A stretch of DNA of 64,000 nt from Petaurus breviceps papuanus (taxonomy: Eukaryota > Chordata > Mammalia > Diprotodontia > Petauridae), in the NCBI GenBank assembly GCA_028583685.1, contig JAMXIF010000042.1, positions 24,403,544 through 24,467,543 on the forward strand, written 5' to 3'. The notes under the pieces are model-generated. The model was not told where the DNA came from. It saw only the letters and a list, made by a program, of their open reading frames with translations, and did no database searches. Shown in pieces: positions 1 through 11,880 of this stretch (its first letter is position 1; every line of letters starts with the position of its first letter). The position numbers were made by a program, and so were the translations under genes.

Positions 1-118
1 CAGATAGATACATTGGAAAATAATACTCCATAACTTTTTATGTAGAGGTATACATGGTAGTGATGTTCTAGGATGTTTTTAAAATTTTATTGAGCATGCA
101 TTATTATTCATTTTCCAG

Positions 119-248
119 GATTGTACACCAACTCTTGGTTCTTCACAGTCAACGCCTACAGAGGAACTATCATCTCAGGGCCAGTCCAACACTGATAAGA
201 TTGAATGCCAAGCAGAAAATTATCTAAATGCACTCTTTCGAAAGAAAG
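119..248 (+). CDS. LCORL: LCORL internal coding exon (N-terminal region)
   Basis: This 130-bp exon is bounded by a pyrimidine-rich 'ttttccag' acceptor and a 'gtaat' donor. Read in phase 0 from GAT it encodes 43 residues starting [20 protein letters not shown] and ending [11 protein letters not shown], plus the first base of an Asp codon completed by the next exon. I recognise this as the stretch of LCORL just before the helical region that begins [14 protein letters not shown] is a nuclear transcriptional cofactor related to LCOR. About 100 residues encoded by more 5' exons are expected upstream of the window, judging from my recollection of the human short form (602 residues). No functional domain is obvious in this exon; it is rich in Ser, Thr and Gln. 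It is shared by the short and long isoforms. Identification rests on remembered family sequence, not an alignment. Confidence 0.93.
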
Positions 249-1569
249 GTAATAAGAGCAATTTTTAAAAACACAAACTACTGCAAAGACATAGAATAAT
301 CACATTTTTTTCTAATGAAAAGGTTTCATCATATTATAAACTTAGAGTTTATTCTTAATGACTTTTTTTTCATTATGCCTTCCTTCATCTTCCCTTTTCT
401 AATTTTTAGGGAAAGCAGCAGATTCAGAATCTTTCTCAGTATTTTTACCTTAGTGGCCAACTCTTTGCTCAGTTTGACTCCTAAACCTCTTCCCCATCTT
501 ACTTTATCATACTTTTTCTTCTCCTACCACAGACAACTGTCACTAATGTGTATGTGCTTCTTGTCCTTATTTTGTTGCTGATTTCAAGACCTCAAACATT
601 TCTTCAAGCTCAGTAAGTGATGAATATATTTGGTTGCTACAGCTATCTTTAGCAGCCTTCCACTCGAGTCATCTACTGGTCAGGTTTGGGCATATGCTTA
701 TTTGCTATTACAGTACTAAAATGGTAATGTTTATATGCTGACTAGTCTTAAAAAATTAAGTGTTTCATTTGCCTCTTGTCTAACTGAAATATACAAACTA
801 AACATGGTTTGTCATACTTGATCATTTCCTAGTTTTTTCCAAGTAGAACAAGAAGCTTAGATTGCTTCATAAGGTAGTGGGAATAAACTATAGAAATATG
901 GAACCTCCCTTGTGTTTGCCCATATTAGCATTTGATAGGGAGATAAAGGTCAGTTTAATTTATTTTTCATTCTGAATTTTATAAACACCAAACAAAATTA
1001 CTTCCATATACAGAGTAGAACAGATAATGAGGAATATGCAGGAAATTGCAAATCTCTATTACCTTCAGCTTGCTTTTTTCTAAAACACATATTTTAATGT
1101 TATTTTCAAAATTATCTTCCTCAAGACTTCAGTTTTTACAAGATGGACCCTTTCAAGAAATCTCTCCTTTTGGAAAAGGACATCTTGCCTCTGCGTTCCT
1201 AGAAACTAAGAAAAATTCCTTGGGTTATCATTGAAGCTTTGAACCTATTTGTCTCATACTGTTAGCTACTAACAACTATCTTTAATACTTTGATAGGCTT
1301 AGATAAACTTTAGTCTTTAATCTCCACTTCTAAGTTCTTTTAGAACATGCCATTTTGAAAAAGAAATCTTCATTGTCTAGATACAGAGCCTACCAAATGA
1401 TTCTCTATTAGAAATAGTATTAATGTAATTAAAAACTTAAGGTTAGGAGGTAACATAAAAAAGGGGGAAAACTGTCCCCAAATTCTGAACACTTAGAAGC
1501 TACCATATGTTTAAAAAGAATAAATTCTTGCCATTAAAATTTAGTATTTTTTTAAAGTAAAATTTTTAT

Positions 1570-1673
1570 TATTAAGAGTAATCACAAATTTAAACCAGTT
1601 CTACTGACAGATTTTGNNNNNNNNNNTATTAAGAGTAATCACAAATTTAAACCAGTTCTACTGACAGATTTTG
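1570..1673. repeat. Assembly gap of 10 N flanked by an identical 47-bp duplication
   Basis: Ten N bases (1617-1626) separate two identical 47-bp copies, 1570-1616 and 1627-1673, both starting 'tattaagagtaatcac' and ending 'ctgacagattttg'. The copies directly abut the gap. This pattern is expected when two contig ends that really overlap were scaffolded without being merged. The true genome probably has one copy and no gap. Confidence 0.9.
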
Positions 1674-2544
1674 TACTCCATGTTAGGATTTAAAGATTTT
1701 CAATGATTGACAAAATTCCTTTGTGGGATTTTCATGGTGCCTAAGATAAGGATGAAATAGCAATTGTTGCACTCTCTTTTCATGTTAGATATTTATAGTG
1801 GTAATAGCTGAAGTTATCAGTGGTAGCAGTGAATGTTTATTTTCTTGTAGTATGGAGTTGATCTAGACTCTAGTACCCTTTTAAGAGTAATCAATAAAAA
1901 CTTGATGCCATTTCAGCTGTTTCAAGCATCTGGCTCTACAAGAGGTCTTCTACCATTGGTTGGGTGAGTGTTCATGGATATTCAGTGGCCTCTCCATTTG
2001 ACTGTTTCCTGTTTTTTCTTAACAGTCTTTTCTTAGAAAGGCTTTTCAGGATTCTTACCCTCTACATTTTGGCATCTTAGGTCTTTATACTTATGTTTTT
2101 ATTTCATGAGTACTTTTCAGGTTTAATAATGTCTTATTTTCTTTTGTAACATTGTTAGAATAGAACCTCACTAGTGGCTTCACACATGTTCTGGATGATT
2201 TACAAACATTGGTTTTTGTCTGCTGAACTTAACAAGTCATTGCCTGTCTTCCATATATTTTGTCTACTTTATGCTTTTTAAATGGCCTTAACTCCTCCAT
2301 TTCTCTGCCATTAACCGAAAACCTGAATGAAAGGCAAGATGTATCTTTTAATTTCAAAGACTTAGGAATACCTTTGAATCCTGGATAATAAGTTTTCATA
2401 TCTTTTCTCATATAGCCATTTTGATAGCAGACAAATTAACAAAGTTTGAGGAGATGTAGAAATCCTTGAGGCACAGATTATCCAATGACAAAGTTTCTCC
2501 TCCAAGAAAATATAATGAGTTACTGATTCGCTGAATCTGTTGAA

Positions 2545-2718
2545 TTTTTGTTTTGTTTTGTTTTTTGGAGAGTGGGGAAGGTAAGGCAATTGGAATTAAG
2601 TGATCTGTCCAAGGTCACACAGCTAGTAGAGTGTGTCAAGTGTCTGAGGCCGGATTTGAACTCAGGTCCTCCTGACTCCAGGGCCGGTGTTCTATTCACT
2701 ACACCACCTAACTGCCCC
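2545..2718 (-). mobile_element. tRNA-like marsupial SINE (WSINE-type), minus strand
   Basis: The + strand shows a T-rich run, then 'aattggaattaagtgatc', the 'ccaaggtcacacagctag' block, 'tttgaactcaggtcctcctg' and the end 'caccacctaactgcccc'. This is the reverse complement of the SINE seen at 39255 and 51673. The family name is from memory; the shared structure is seen directly. Confidence 0.85.
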
Positions 2719-2792
2719 TGACCCTTTGATTGTTAAAAAAGATCAAGGTCTCACAGATATTTATTTAAAATTTTTGTCATTTAAAAATTTTC

Positions 2793-3128
2793 CAGGGGTT
2801 GGGAACCTGGGGTCATTTGACTGAGTCTTAAGTTTTACCAAGCAGATTCTTTTTTTTTTTTTTTTAAGCAATTGGGGTTAAGTAACTTGCTCAAGGTTAC
2901 ACAGCCAGTTATTTCTGGGTGGGTGCTAAGTGTCTGAGCCCGGATTCGATCCCCAGGTCATCCCGACACTGGAGCCAGTGCTCTTACTCACTGTGCTACC
3001 TGGCCTCCCCAAGCAAATTCTTTTATTAAGGAGATTTGTTCTGTGAAGTTTGGATTCAGTCAAAAGGCTGTACTTGAGGACCTAGAGGGTCCCATGTGGC
3101 CTTGAGGGCTGCAGGTTCCCCACCCCTG
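2793..3128 (+). mobile_element. Palindromic hAT-type MITE, interrupted by a SINE
   Basis: The ends are inverted: 'caggggttgggaacct' on the left and 'aggttccccacccctg' on the right. The interior is also fold-back: a left 'tttgactgagtcttaagt' arm is answered by 'gtttggattcagtcaaaa' on the right. A second copy lies at 51425-51628. The terminal sequence style suggests a non-autonomous hAT element. A SINE is inserted at 2854-3010. I could not see a convincing 8-bp target duplication. Confidence 0.7.
2854..3010 (-). mobile_element. WSINE-type SINE nested inside the hAT MITE
   Basis: A T-rich tail is followed by 'aagcaattggggttaagt' and the end 'ctgtgctacctggcctcccc'. Flanks are near-identical target duplications, 'aagcagattctttt' (2840-2853) and 'aagcaaattctttt' (3011-3024). 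They fall inside the MITE, so the SINE is the younger insertion. Confidence 0.85.
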
Positions 3129-3489
3129 TGACTTAGCCCATTTTCATATGTCAAGGTCAATGGCATATTGTTCTATCTAGACCCAAATTTCAGAATGATA
3201 TATATGTTGTAATCAAATTACTTTTCCAAGTATTGTCACTACTATTAGTCTCTCTACTAACCCTTGTTTTATAAAACTGAATAGTATTATTTAAATATTG
3301 AAAGCACATATAACAACAAAATGTTCTCAAGTGGACTCACATGAAATATAAGAAATTAAATATCCATGAGACCTAGATTTTAATTGGGCTATAATTTGTC
3401 TGCATTAAGGCAGTTCTATTCATACCCAGAAGAGATATCATTTCCTATTTTACTTAATTGCCAGAGTTTCTGGATTTTATTTGATCAAG

Positions 3490-3625
3490 CAAGAAATTAA
3501 TTTGCATTTCTTAATTATCTACCATGTGCCAGGCAAAGTGCTAAGTGCTGGCTACAAAGATAACAGTGAAACAGTCACTGCCCTCAAAGAGCTTACATTC
3601 TAATAAAGGAGAGTCTATAACTATA
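3490..3625 (-). repeat. Old L2-type fragment
   Basis: It contains 'taccatgtgccaggcaaag', 'tgctaagtgctgg' and 'gagcttacattctaat', the pattern typical of antisense L2-family 3' ends in mammals. The copy is short and decayed. Confidence 0.5.
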
Positions 3626-4259
3626 TGTCTATACAGAATACATTAAACTGCCCCCTCCTCAAAAAAAAAAAAAGGAAGTATAGTACCAACCCAGCTGTGA
3701 GTGTGGGGACTGAATCCATGGAAAGTCATGATTCTTTTCCCAAATTTTTTCTCTAGCTTTGTATCTTTGCTTACATTGTGAATTATTAACAATGAAAAGG
3801 TTTGATTTCATCACTTTTTCTAAATATTCTTTGATAATAATTCCCTTGATCTAAGATTTTCTATAGAAAAGAAGTTAATATCACTAAATCAAAACTAAAT
3901 ATGACTGAGTGATATGTATCAGAAGTCACCAAAAATACTGCCAGTTTTTATTATGCCTACTTTTATTAACTTATGCCTACTCAGACTTTTTGGTAGAAAG
4001 TTAGACTTTATATAATTTGTTTTATAAGAATTTGTGTGCTGAGAGAAAATTTTGTAGGTATTCTTTCCTTGGTGACTTTACTTTAGGCACAAGTATTCCA
4101 TTGGTGAATTTCCTACATGAAATTGGTAAAATCTAGAGAATGAACAGACACAAGGAAGATGATAAACATTATATTTTAAATATTTCTCTGCTTCCATGAA
4201 TATTTAAACTTATTGGAATTTCATGTAATAAAAAAATAAGTTATTTACCATATAAATGT

Positions 4260-4410
4260 AGTTTACCTTGTCTAGTTACTTCATGTAGTATCATATTTAT
4301 CACCCTGTCCGATTTTAACATAAGGTTAGTATTATCTTCGTTTTATAGATGATGAATCTAAGGGTAATATGGATACAATATGAATTGTCCAGGACCAGCC
4401 AGTGAGATAC
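4260..4410 (-). repeat. MIR/CORE-SINE remnant
   Basis: The string 'cgttttatagatgatgaatctaa' followed by a decayed 'gtccaggaccagccagtgag' block resembles the reverse complement of MIR. Divergence is high. Confidence 0.4.
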
Positions 4411-4988
4411 TAATTGAATTACTACAGTTTATAGTTCAAAATTTGCTTATCTTTTGATTAAGACCACTGGAATTCTCAATGAATTTTACTCAAGAAGATG
4501 TTTCTTGGCAATATCAGATTTTAGAAATACACATCTAGTGATTGAAATGAATTGTTAATTAGAGGTAATTAAATAAAGCCTACCTTCACCAAACTGTAGT
4601 ATATTTCCTTTTCCAAATTCTCCCTTAATTTTTCTTGAATAGCAGTATCATACTTTAGGGTCCTTTTTTAGAATTAATTTTATTTCTTTTTTTAGCTTTC
4701 TGTTTCTTACCACCTTTTGTCTGCATCATAATTAATTTGTTGAAATCTCCCATTTGAAAAAAAGTATAGTAAACAATTGTGTCTCTCCTTCCCCTACTGC
4801 CCTTCAAATTAATTAAAAGGAAAAATTCTCTACAAAGTTTCTCTGGATGTTTCCTATTATAATAGCTCAAACTAGGGTGATCAGTAAGACACCATACTAA
4901 TGATGCTGAGATGTTTCATTTCTTGCCCCTAAGGAGTAATAGAGTCTTTGAAGGCATATATTACTTTTGAATTCTTATTTATCAGTTC

Positions 4989-5314
4989 TTTATTGAATGA
5001 TTGAGGGGAGTAGCCCTTCTTGACTGCAACCTTCTTCATGGCGCCAGGGCACCACTGAGCTCTTGGTCAAATCTTAGTTCCCACTTTTTTTTTTTAATGT
5101 GCTTCAGAGCCTACTTATCCTTGGAGACCTCTAATAAATCCATGGCTCAATTTTAATAAGAGGCAAACCCATACACCTCCTGGATTATAGCTCACACAGA
5201 TTTGGTGTACTTGGTCGGTTGCCTGAGGTGGTGGTAGTATGCCAGCTTTGTAACGCTCTTGATCACTTTGTGAACCTTGTTAAGGCTCTTAACCATAGCA
5301 TCGCAGATGGGCAT
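4989..5314 (-). pseudogene. RPL36: Processed pseudogene of ribosomal protein L36 (RPL36)
   Basis: The minus strand from an ATG at 5314 reads MPICDAMVKSLNKVHKVIKS, then TKLAYYHHLRQPTKYTKSV. This parallels RPL36 ([20 protein letters not shown], ...RRRGRLTKHTKFV). The match continues in the same frame through positions equivalent to [20 protein letters not shown] and SKDKRALKFIKK, and a C-terminus like LAAMRKAAAKK near 5012-5040. Four in-frame stops fall in the C-terminal half (TGA right after KSV at about 5190, then TAA, TGA and TAG), so it cannot make a full protein. The copy has no introns, and 'aataaagaactg' (minus strand, 4983-4994) matches the polyadenylation end of RPL36 mRNA. That points to an old retrotransposed copy. 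No clear A-tail or target duplication remains. Functional RPL36 is a 60S ribosomal subunit protein. Confidence 0.85.
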
Positions 5315-6479
5315 GCCTCTGGTATTCCTGTCTGTCACAGCAATGACAACAATGGCTGTTGAATTCCTTAATTGCAATTTTTTAGTCAGTTTAAATTTAA
5401 CATGATACGTAGAGCTACTTTGATCTCATGTATTTCCTGTTCAGATTATATATTTGTGACATCCTTATGACCACACTTTAAACATCTGTTATTTCTTTGG
5501 AACTTAAGAACTTTTTGTGTTGCTGCCATAAAACATAATTCCCATATCAGTGTAAACTGATTTTAGAGATATTAAATTTGGGTGATTTGGGGTTTGGTTT
5601 GCCAGATATACTAAGGATATTAATCAAACACTTGAAAAACATGTGAACAAGGGGAAAATGACTCAGGCCTGTGTGTGATACAGGCTTACTGAAATTACTC
5701 ATCACTCTAAAGTTGGGGTTGACATAAAAATTGTTAGATTGAAGAGCTTGATATTACCAGAGCTTTTTAAAGAATAAAAATACATTTTGAAGGAATAGTC
5801 ATTCAAAGAGAGATAAGAAAACCCTTTGATTATCAGTTTATGCTTATAAAAGAATGGAATTTTAAAATCAACTAAAGCATGCTGCCTTTTTTTGGAAATA
5901 CAATTATCCTTGCAAGGCATTAGGTGAAGGAAGATATCAAAGTTCTGAAAAGCCTTAGAAACATCTATAGGGAATTGTAAATGCAAATAATTCTAGAGTA
6001 TCTCTCCAAAAATGTTTGTCCTCAATAAATTAAATATATTATTTTTGCTAAGCCGTGGAAGGAGATTGGAACATAGGAGAACTGACAAGAGGGCAGAGTG
6101 AGAGGAAGCAGTACAACCCAGTTCTGTTATACAGTTCCTCCAGCAAATTTTGAAAAGCAAACGTGGAGGAAGGATTATAGGGAACAAGTGTCACTTGGAC
6201 CTCACTTTCATCTGAATTGGACAGAGGAGGGTAGATCACACATGCTAGAGAGTTTGGTTGTTTGGTGTAGAAATAAATTCAACAGAAAACTAGGAGAGAG
6301 GAAAGGAGAACAAGGAAGGGTTTCCTGGAGGAATTAGTCATAAGCAAAACAAACTCCAATCTCAGAAAGTGGATGATGGAAGTTTAGAATGGGAAAAGGT
6401 AACAACTTGTAAACAGAGTCTTGTTGAAAGGAAGACAGGCAGGGGAACCAAAACAGAATATATCAGTTATAGTTTACTA

Positions 6480-7040
6480 GTACTAAGCACACTTCTGTGT
6501 GATTGTGAGCAAAGAAAGAAAAAAGCATAAGAGAACAGGATGGGAAAAAATAGAACTTTATTAGCCATAAAACAAAGAATGAGACTAACTCTCCCACAAA
6601 AGTTAAAAACAAAGAAAAACAAGACAGAAGATGGTAGAATGGATTAGAAAAGCAGAACCCAACAATCTATCAACAGTACCTTTTTTACAAAGTCTTTATT
6701 CAAAATATTCTTCAGGTAAACTCAGAAAAATTCAGCAGTAATCATGATCTCATACAAGGCAACAGTAAAAATAGACTAGATAAAAGAGATAGATATAAAA
6801 TAATATTTTAAAGAAAAATTACTTTAAAGGACTTAATAACTCTGATCAGTGCAATGTGCTATGTCATATGACATAGTCATATGATTTCAGAGGACCAGTG
6901 ATGAGACATGCTCTCCAATTCCAGACAGTGAGGTGATGAGTTCAAGGTACAGAAGGTGATGTGTATTTTTGGATGTAGCCAGTGTAGGGATTTGTTTTTC
7001 TTGATCATATAAATTTGATGCAACATTTTAAAAGGATGTT
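6480..7040 (+). mobile_element. L1-like LINE fragments including a 3' end
   Basis: The section 'agatggtagaatggattag ... cagaacccaacaatc' and the end section 'gaggaccagtgatgagacatg', 'gaggtgatgagttcaaggt', 'atttttggatgtagccagtg' match the pattern of marsupial L1 3' sequences also seen at 46440-46600. The purine-rich DNA at 6050-6480 may belong to the same element, but I cannot show it. The fragment is decayed and has no long frame. Confidence 0.5.
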
Positions 7041-7358
7041 TCTCTTTAGAAGTTCCATGTCCTCAATCGGTATTGAGGTATTATAAGAGAAATGAAGTAG
7101 CTGGGATTTAGAGTAGTTTTGTTCTAAGGGTTTAAAGATAAGGGAATACAAAAGGAGGAATACACAAGTATAGAAAGGAATTAGAATGGAAATTGCTGTT
7201 TCTCATAATTAGACTGTGAGAAGAAGAGGTAAGGCTAGAAAAATGGACATGGGATGAATTTTACTCTTATCTGAGAGTTGGAACACATCCACAATTTGTT
7301 GTGAAATACATCATAATCAATAAGGAATCAAAGAGGCATAAGGAAAAAAGGTAACATA

Positions 7359-7460
7359 GGGTGTCCTCAAAGTCATAGTGCAGTTTTAAGCTGTTAAATC
7401 TTATTGGAGCTTATGTAAGCTATTAAAGCTCAAAAAATGCACTAAGATTTTTGAGACATC
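7359..7460. mobile_element. Palindromic mariner-like MITE
   Basis: The left part 'gtcatagtgcagttttaagc' and the right part 'gctcaaaaaatgcactaag' form inverted arms, and the ends 'ggtgtcctcaaag' and 'tttttgagacatc' are imperfect inverted repeats. A related copy lies at 51932-52031. The roughly 100-bp palindrome and 'gtgtcc' ends suggest a non-autonomous Tc1/mariner element. Confidence 0.55.
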
Positions 7461-7544
7461 TTCCAGATCCAGAAGGGGCATTAAAAGGGACAAAAAGAAA
7501 AGCTAAGAACTAGATCTAAGGCGATTTCTATCATTTAGGGAATT

Positions 7545-7720
7545 GCTGAACAAGTTTTATTACATTAATACGATGTTTTTGACATAAATGATGAAAGAGA
7601 TGATTTTAGAGAATAATGGAGAATGTTATGTGATGCAGTGTGAAGTAAACAGAAACAAGAAAACAATTTTATGCAATGATAACATTTTGAAGAAAAACAA
7701 TTTTAAAAGACTTTAAGATC
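7545..7720 (+). mobile_element. L1 3' end fragment
   Basis: It contains 'gggaattgctgaacaag', 'tgatgcagtgtgaagtaaac' and 'agaaacaagaaaacaatttt'. These correspond to the ordered blocks of the marsupial L1 3' end (compare 46220-46360). It is 5'-truncated and diverged. Confidence 0.6.
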
Positions 7721-8129
7721 TCTAAGTAAAGGATTGATGAGTCTCCTGAAAACCTGAGAGATGATGAACTTAAAAAGCAAAAAGATACATGCATTTTTGG
7801 ATATCTGAAAGGCCATTGGAGATGTGAGATTTGAGGTCATCATATAGTTTGAGGAAGGATAGGTTGACTTGAAAATCATCACCCTATGTAACAATATGAA
7901 AAAAAAGATGGTAAAGTTGGTAAATATAATCATATGTATTAGTGAGACTTATATGTAAACTAATTTCTCAGAAATGGCAATGAAACAGAAAAACCTTAGT
8001 CAAAAGGCTGTGTTTGTTTTAGTAGTCTTCAAGATCAGTTTAGTCAGTAGTGTTATAAGGCAGCCAAAAAAAAAAAATCTAATGCATGGTATCCAGAATA
8101 AATAATGCTTTAACTCCAAATGTTTTAAG

Positions 8130-8545
8130 CTGTTAAATCTGGTCACATTGTAGTACTGTTCATTTCTGGGGACTACACTTTAGGAACGTCATTACTTATA
8201 TGGAATGAGAAAGAGAAGAAGATCCAGGATCATAGAAAGATTAGAAATTACTCCATACATAATTAAGTTGAAGAAATTGGGTGTTTAGTTGGAAGAAGAG
8301 AAATTGAGGTTGAACTCAAGGAATAGTAGCCCTTTTAAAATATTTGATATAGCCACATTTGGAAAAGGGCTTACTTTGCTTGAGTCTTGGAAAACAAAGA
8401 TAAGATTAGTATGAGGAAAAAACACCGTATTTCAGCAGAAATAAGCATGTAAATTCATAACAAGACTGTCTCAGGATATACCAAGTTGAGTCTTTTTGGT
8501 TAAGTAGAGATTGCATGACTTCTTCTCAAGGAAGTTATAGAGGGA
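8130..8545 (+). mobile_element. CR1/L3-type LINE 3' fragment
   Basis: The text 'gtagtactgttcatttctgg', 'ctacactttaggaacgtcat' and 'ttgaagaaattgggtgttta' follows the order of a CR1/L3 LINE reverse-transcriptase end and 3' region. It is old and interrupted, with a MIR-like element immediately 3'. Confidence 0.55.
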
Positions 8546-8725
8546 AAAGGGGTCCAGATCTGGGATCAGAGAACCAGTGTTTAAATCTGACCTTCACTAT
8601 TTGACCTTGGGCAAGTCATTAACTCACCTAGGTTTCAATTTCCTCATCGTAAAAGAGGAGATTTGAGTAGATGACCTCTTGAGTTTCGTTTCAGGTCTAT
8701 ATATGGAACCCAGTGATCCCAGACA
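8546..8725 (+). mobile_element. MIR-type CORE-SINE
   Basis: The ordered blocks 'tttgaccttgggcaagtcat', 'tttcaatttcctcatcgtaa' and 'tagatgacctcttgagtt' are diagnostic of a MIR/CORE-SINE in sense orientation. Confidence 0.75.
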
Positions 8726-9274
8726 TCCCTTTTCACGCTGATAGTTTGTGACTGCATATTTAATAGAGAAAACACAACCTAATGGGTGTTTTAAAAGTTT
8801 TGACCTGATTCTCAGTAGTGTTTTGAATTTTCTTTTTGGTTTCATTTCTCTTTTCAGGTATACCTTTCCTCTAAAATGGAGGATGTTTAAGTCTACTTGT
8901 ATGTAAAGTATGTTCCAGATAATGAAGTATATATGCTACTTATATTATTTAAAATCAGAGGGCCAAATAAAAACATTACTGGCTTAAATTTAATAAGTAT
9001 TATGTAACAAAAACCTATCTTTATTTATATTTGTTTCTAATCAGTTCAAGAGAATAAGATAATATTTTGGATTTTATATGATTGATTTATTATAACTAAA
9101 TATATGTTTATAAGCATTTCAATAAAAATTATTACTTTATAATAGCTTACTTGTTATTGGATTGTAAATTAAGGCTTTTATAAATTCTTTTCCCCCAGAA
9201 AAGTTTAAAATTTGCACTGTTTTTTTTTCTTCTTTAAGAATGACCATTGAATGATTGAATCACTGTCTGACCTT

Positions 9275-9410
9275 CTCATTTTAAAAATGAGGGAATCAGA
9301 GTGCAGAGAACAAGGTGATTTGTATAAGGTCTTGTAATTAGTGACAAAACCAGAACTGTTATCTAGGATTCTGTACTCATAGGCCAGTGTTCTATCATAC
9401 CATACTGCCT
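9275..9410 (-). mobile_element. MIR remnant
   Basis: The run 'cattttaaaaatgagggaat', then a decayed 'gtgatttgtataaggtcttg' and 'ccagtgttctatcataccat' is the MIR reverse complement. Confidence 0.55.
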
Positions 9411-10394
9411 TGTTTTGAAATAGTCTTTCCTATCTTGTATTGCCCTCCAGCAATTTCTGAAATCCATGGAATGGATTTAAATATTATGAACAACTATTTT
9501 TTTTAAGCCCTTTGGTTGAATAATGTTCCCCTATTTTGCAGCCATGAAAATCAGGGGGAGAAATTAGTTAGTTTTCATTAGAATACCATAATCTTCTGGA
9601 CTGCTATTGTCTATAACTGAAAAGTCATATTGCCAAAAAGTAAATTTTAGACTTAGAAAAAAAGTTGACACCTTGGCACAAGAGGTATAAAACATTACCC
9701 AAGCAACAAATTCCTTGAAAATTAGAATGGACCACTAGAAATTAACTCTGTGGGATAATAAGAAATATTAAAAACAGAGTGAAAAGACTGGAGAAATAGA
9801 AGATGTTAGCTATTACAATTTTTTAAAACCTCTGAAATAATAATGCCATTTATTGCAACATTCTTTGAGCAAGCCTCTTTTAGAATTGCAATACGAAGAG
9901 GTAATGAGATCTATGCAAGGAAGAACTGGTAAAGTAATATCTTTGTAGTACTTACAGAGAGACAAGCATACAAGAACAAAATATTATAAACGTATAACAT
10001 TATAATCTGGTTTGTAATGGCATTAAATACTAAATAAACTCTACAGAAGTTATCAGTTAAAATATGTGAAGTTCTATAGATGATAGGTAGCTATAAATTA
10101 TCTGCTGTATTAACATGTGTAGATAAAACAAACTTTCTTAATCTGTTCGAGAAGTGGGACATTGTCCAAAAGAAGTTAAAAAAACTTCTTATTGTCATCG
10201 GTTATGAAAATACTAAAAGCTTCTCTATTATAAAAAGTATTTTATACTAGTATAAAAGCTACTTCTATTGTTTTCAAGCAAGAAGATAAGCATACAAGTG
10301 ACCATAAGTATAATTAAACCTGATAAAAAATCATAATATCCTTTGGGACTCTACAAACAACCAAGGAGCTTTTCCAGATGCAGTAAATTCAGTC

Positions 10395-11035
10395 AGTCCA
10401 ATAAGCATTTATTAAGTACCTGTTCCTGGAAGTGCAAGGAATTTTACTGCTTGCTAAGGATACAAAGAAAGACTAATTTTAAAATAGTTACTGACCTTGA
10501 AGAGGATACAGTCTAGGCAGGAGGTACAGTATTTAAACAGGTAATGGTAGACATGATCTTTTGTGAAGGGAGAAAATACTAATAGCTGAGGGGGGGGGGG
10601 TGTGGAAAGACTACCCACAGGAGATCTTTGAAAGAAGTTAGGGATTCAAAGAGGAAGAAGTGAGGAGGGTGTATGTTCCAGGCCACCACAGGAACAACAG
10701 GACTGTTACAAAGACAAGAAGGTGGGAGGGAGGTGGAATGCCAGGGCCTATGCATAGGGCACCTGAAAAATTTGAGATGTAAAATGAGTACAGGAAGGAA
10801 AACTAGAATCATATTATGAAGGATTTTTAAAGGCCAAGCTTTAAGGAGTTTATATTTTATCTAATAGAGTAAGAGAGAAGATTATTTTGGCAACTGTGCA
10901 GAGGATGGATAGGAGAGGATTGAGACTGGAAGCTGATAAGTATGAGGGTTTTGTAGTAATGTAGGCCATGAGTTGATGAAGGTCTGAAGTAGGATGGGAC
11001 CTTAGTAGAAAAACAAGATACATCATGGAAGTAGA
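10395..11035 (-). mobile_element. L2 LINE fragment
   Basis: It opens with 'aagcatttattaagtacctg' and proceeds through 'tatgttccaggcc', 'tttttaaaggccaagct', 'gtttatattttatctaatag' and 'tggcaactgtgcagaggatg'. This is the antisense order of an L2 3' region. No coding capacity is left. A run of ten G lies at 10591-10600. Confidence 0.65.
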
Positions 11036-11080
11036 AATTTAAAAATTGGGAACCATATATAGCTAATAAAAACTGTAAAA

Positions 11081-11244
11081 GGGCTGGCTAGGTGGTATAG
11101 TGAATAGAGAGCACTGTCCATGAAGTTAGGAGGACCTGAGTTCAATGTGGCCTCAGACACTTAACACTTACTAGACATGTGACCTTGGGCAAGTCACTTA
11201 CCCCAAATTGCCCAACCTTCCCTATTCCAGAAAGCAAAAAACCC
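11081..11244 (+). mobile_element. WSINE-type SINE
   Basis: It starts 'gggctggctaggtggtatag' and contains 'aggaggacctgagttcaatg' and 'gtgaccttgggcaagtcact'. The A-rich tail ends at an imperfect target duplication ('aaactgtaaaa' left, 'aaactgccaaaa' right). Confidence 0.85.
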
Positions 11245-11659
11245 AAACTGCCAAAATACTCAGTCTACAGAATAACACTGTGAGAAGTGGTTTCATCTTT
11301 TCTTATCCTGCTTTATTAGAGGTGCATCAAGAAGTGATTTGTATGGATTTTTCCTTTTTAAAATTTCCTTATCTTGCACTATTTCTCTTGCATTTTTCGT
11401 TTTGTTCTTCATTATGTTTATTATATATTTATTTTATCTACAGTTTTATATTTGTATATGTATTTTCTCCCCTTTGCTATGTCATAAGCCATATGTGGAT
11501 AGGTTTTTATGTTTATGCTCATTCCTTCCACCTTCCATATTGTCTAAGATGGTCCTTTTACATATATTAGACAATATATATTTAACAAAAATTCAGCCAG
11601 GAGAGAATGAAACACTAAGTATGAAGCAGTTTGGATTTGATGAGCTTATATAGGTAGTT

Positions 11660-11880
11660 TTCAGAAAATACTATGTATTCATCATAGGTTCGTAGATTGA
11701 TTATTGGATCTTAGGACTAGAAGGGTCTTTATATAAACAGTCCAACATTTGGATGAAAAAACTAAGGCTTAGAGTTGGCGGTTAACTTGCTTAAGGTCAC
11801 ACAATTAATAAGCAGCCGGAATTCAGAACTCCCAGTCATTCTGTGATCTGTACCCTTATATTCTAGGTATTATCTCCAGT
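11660..11880 (-). mobile_element. MIR-type CORE-SINE, antisense
   Basis: The blocks 'actagaagggtcttta', 'gaaaaaactaaggcttagag' and 'cttaaggtcacacaattaat' follow the antisense MIR/CORE-SINE order. Confidence 0.65.

Noticed and set aside
11208-11653. Two overlapping hydrophobic frames, possible membrane proteins
   Set aside because: They begin in a SINE tail and run through T-rich DNA; the Phe/Tyr-rich content reflects base composition.
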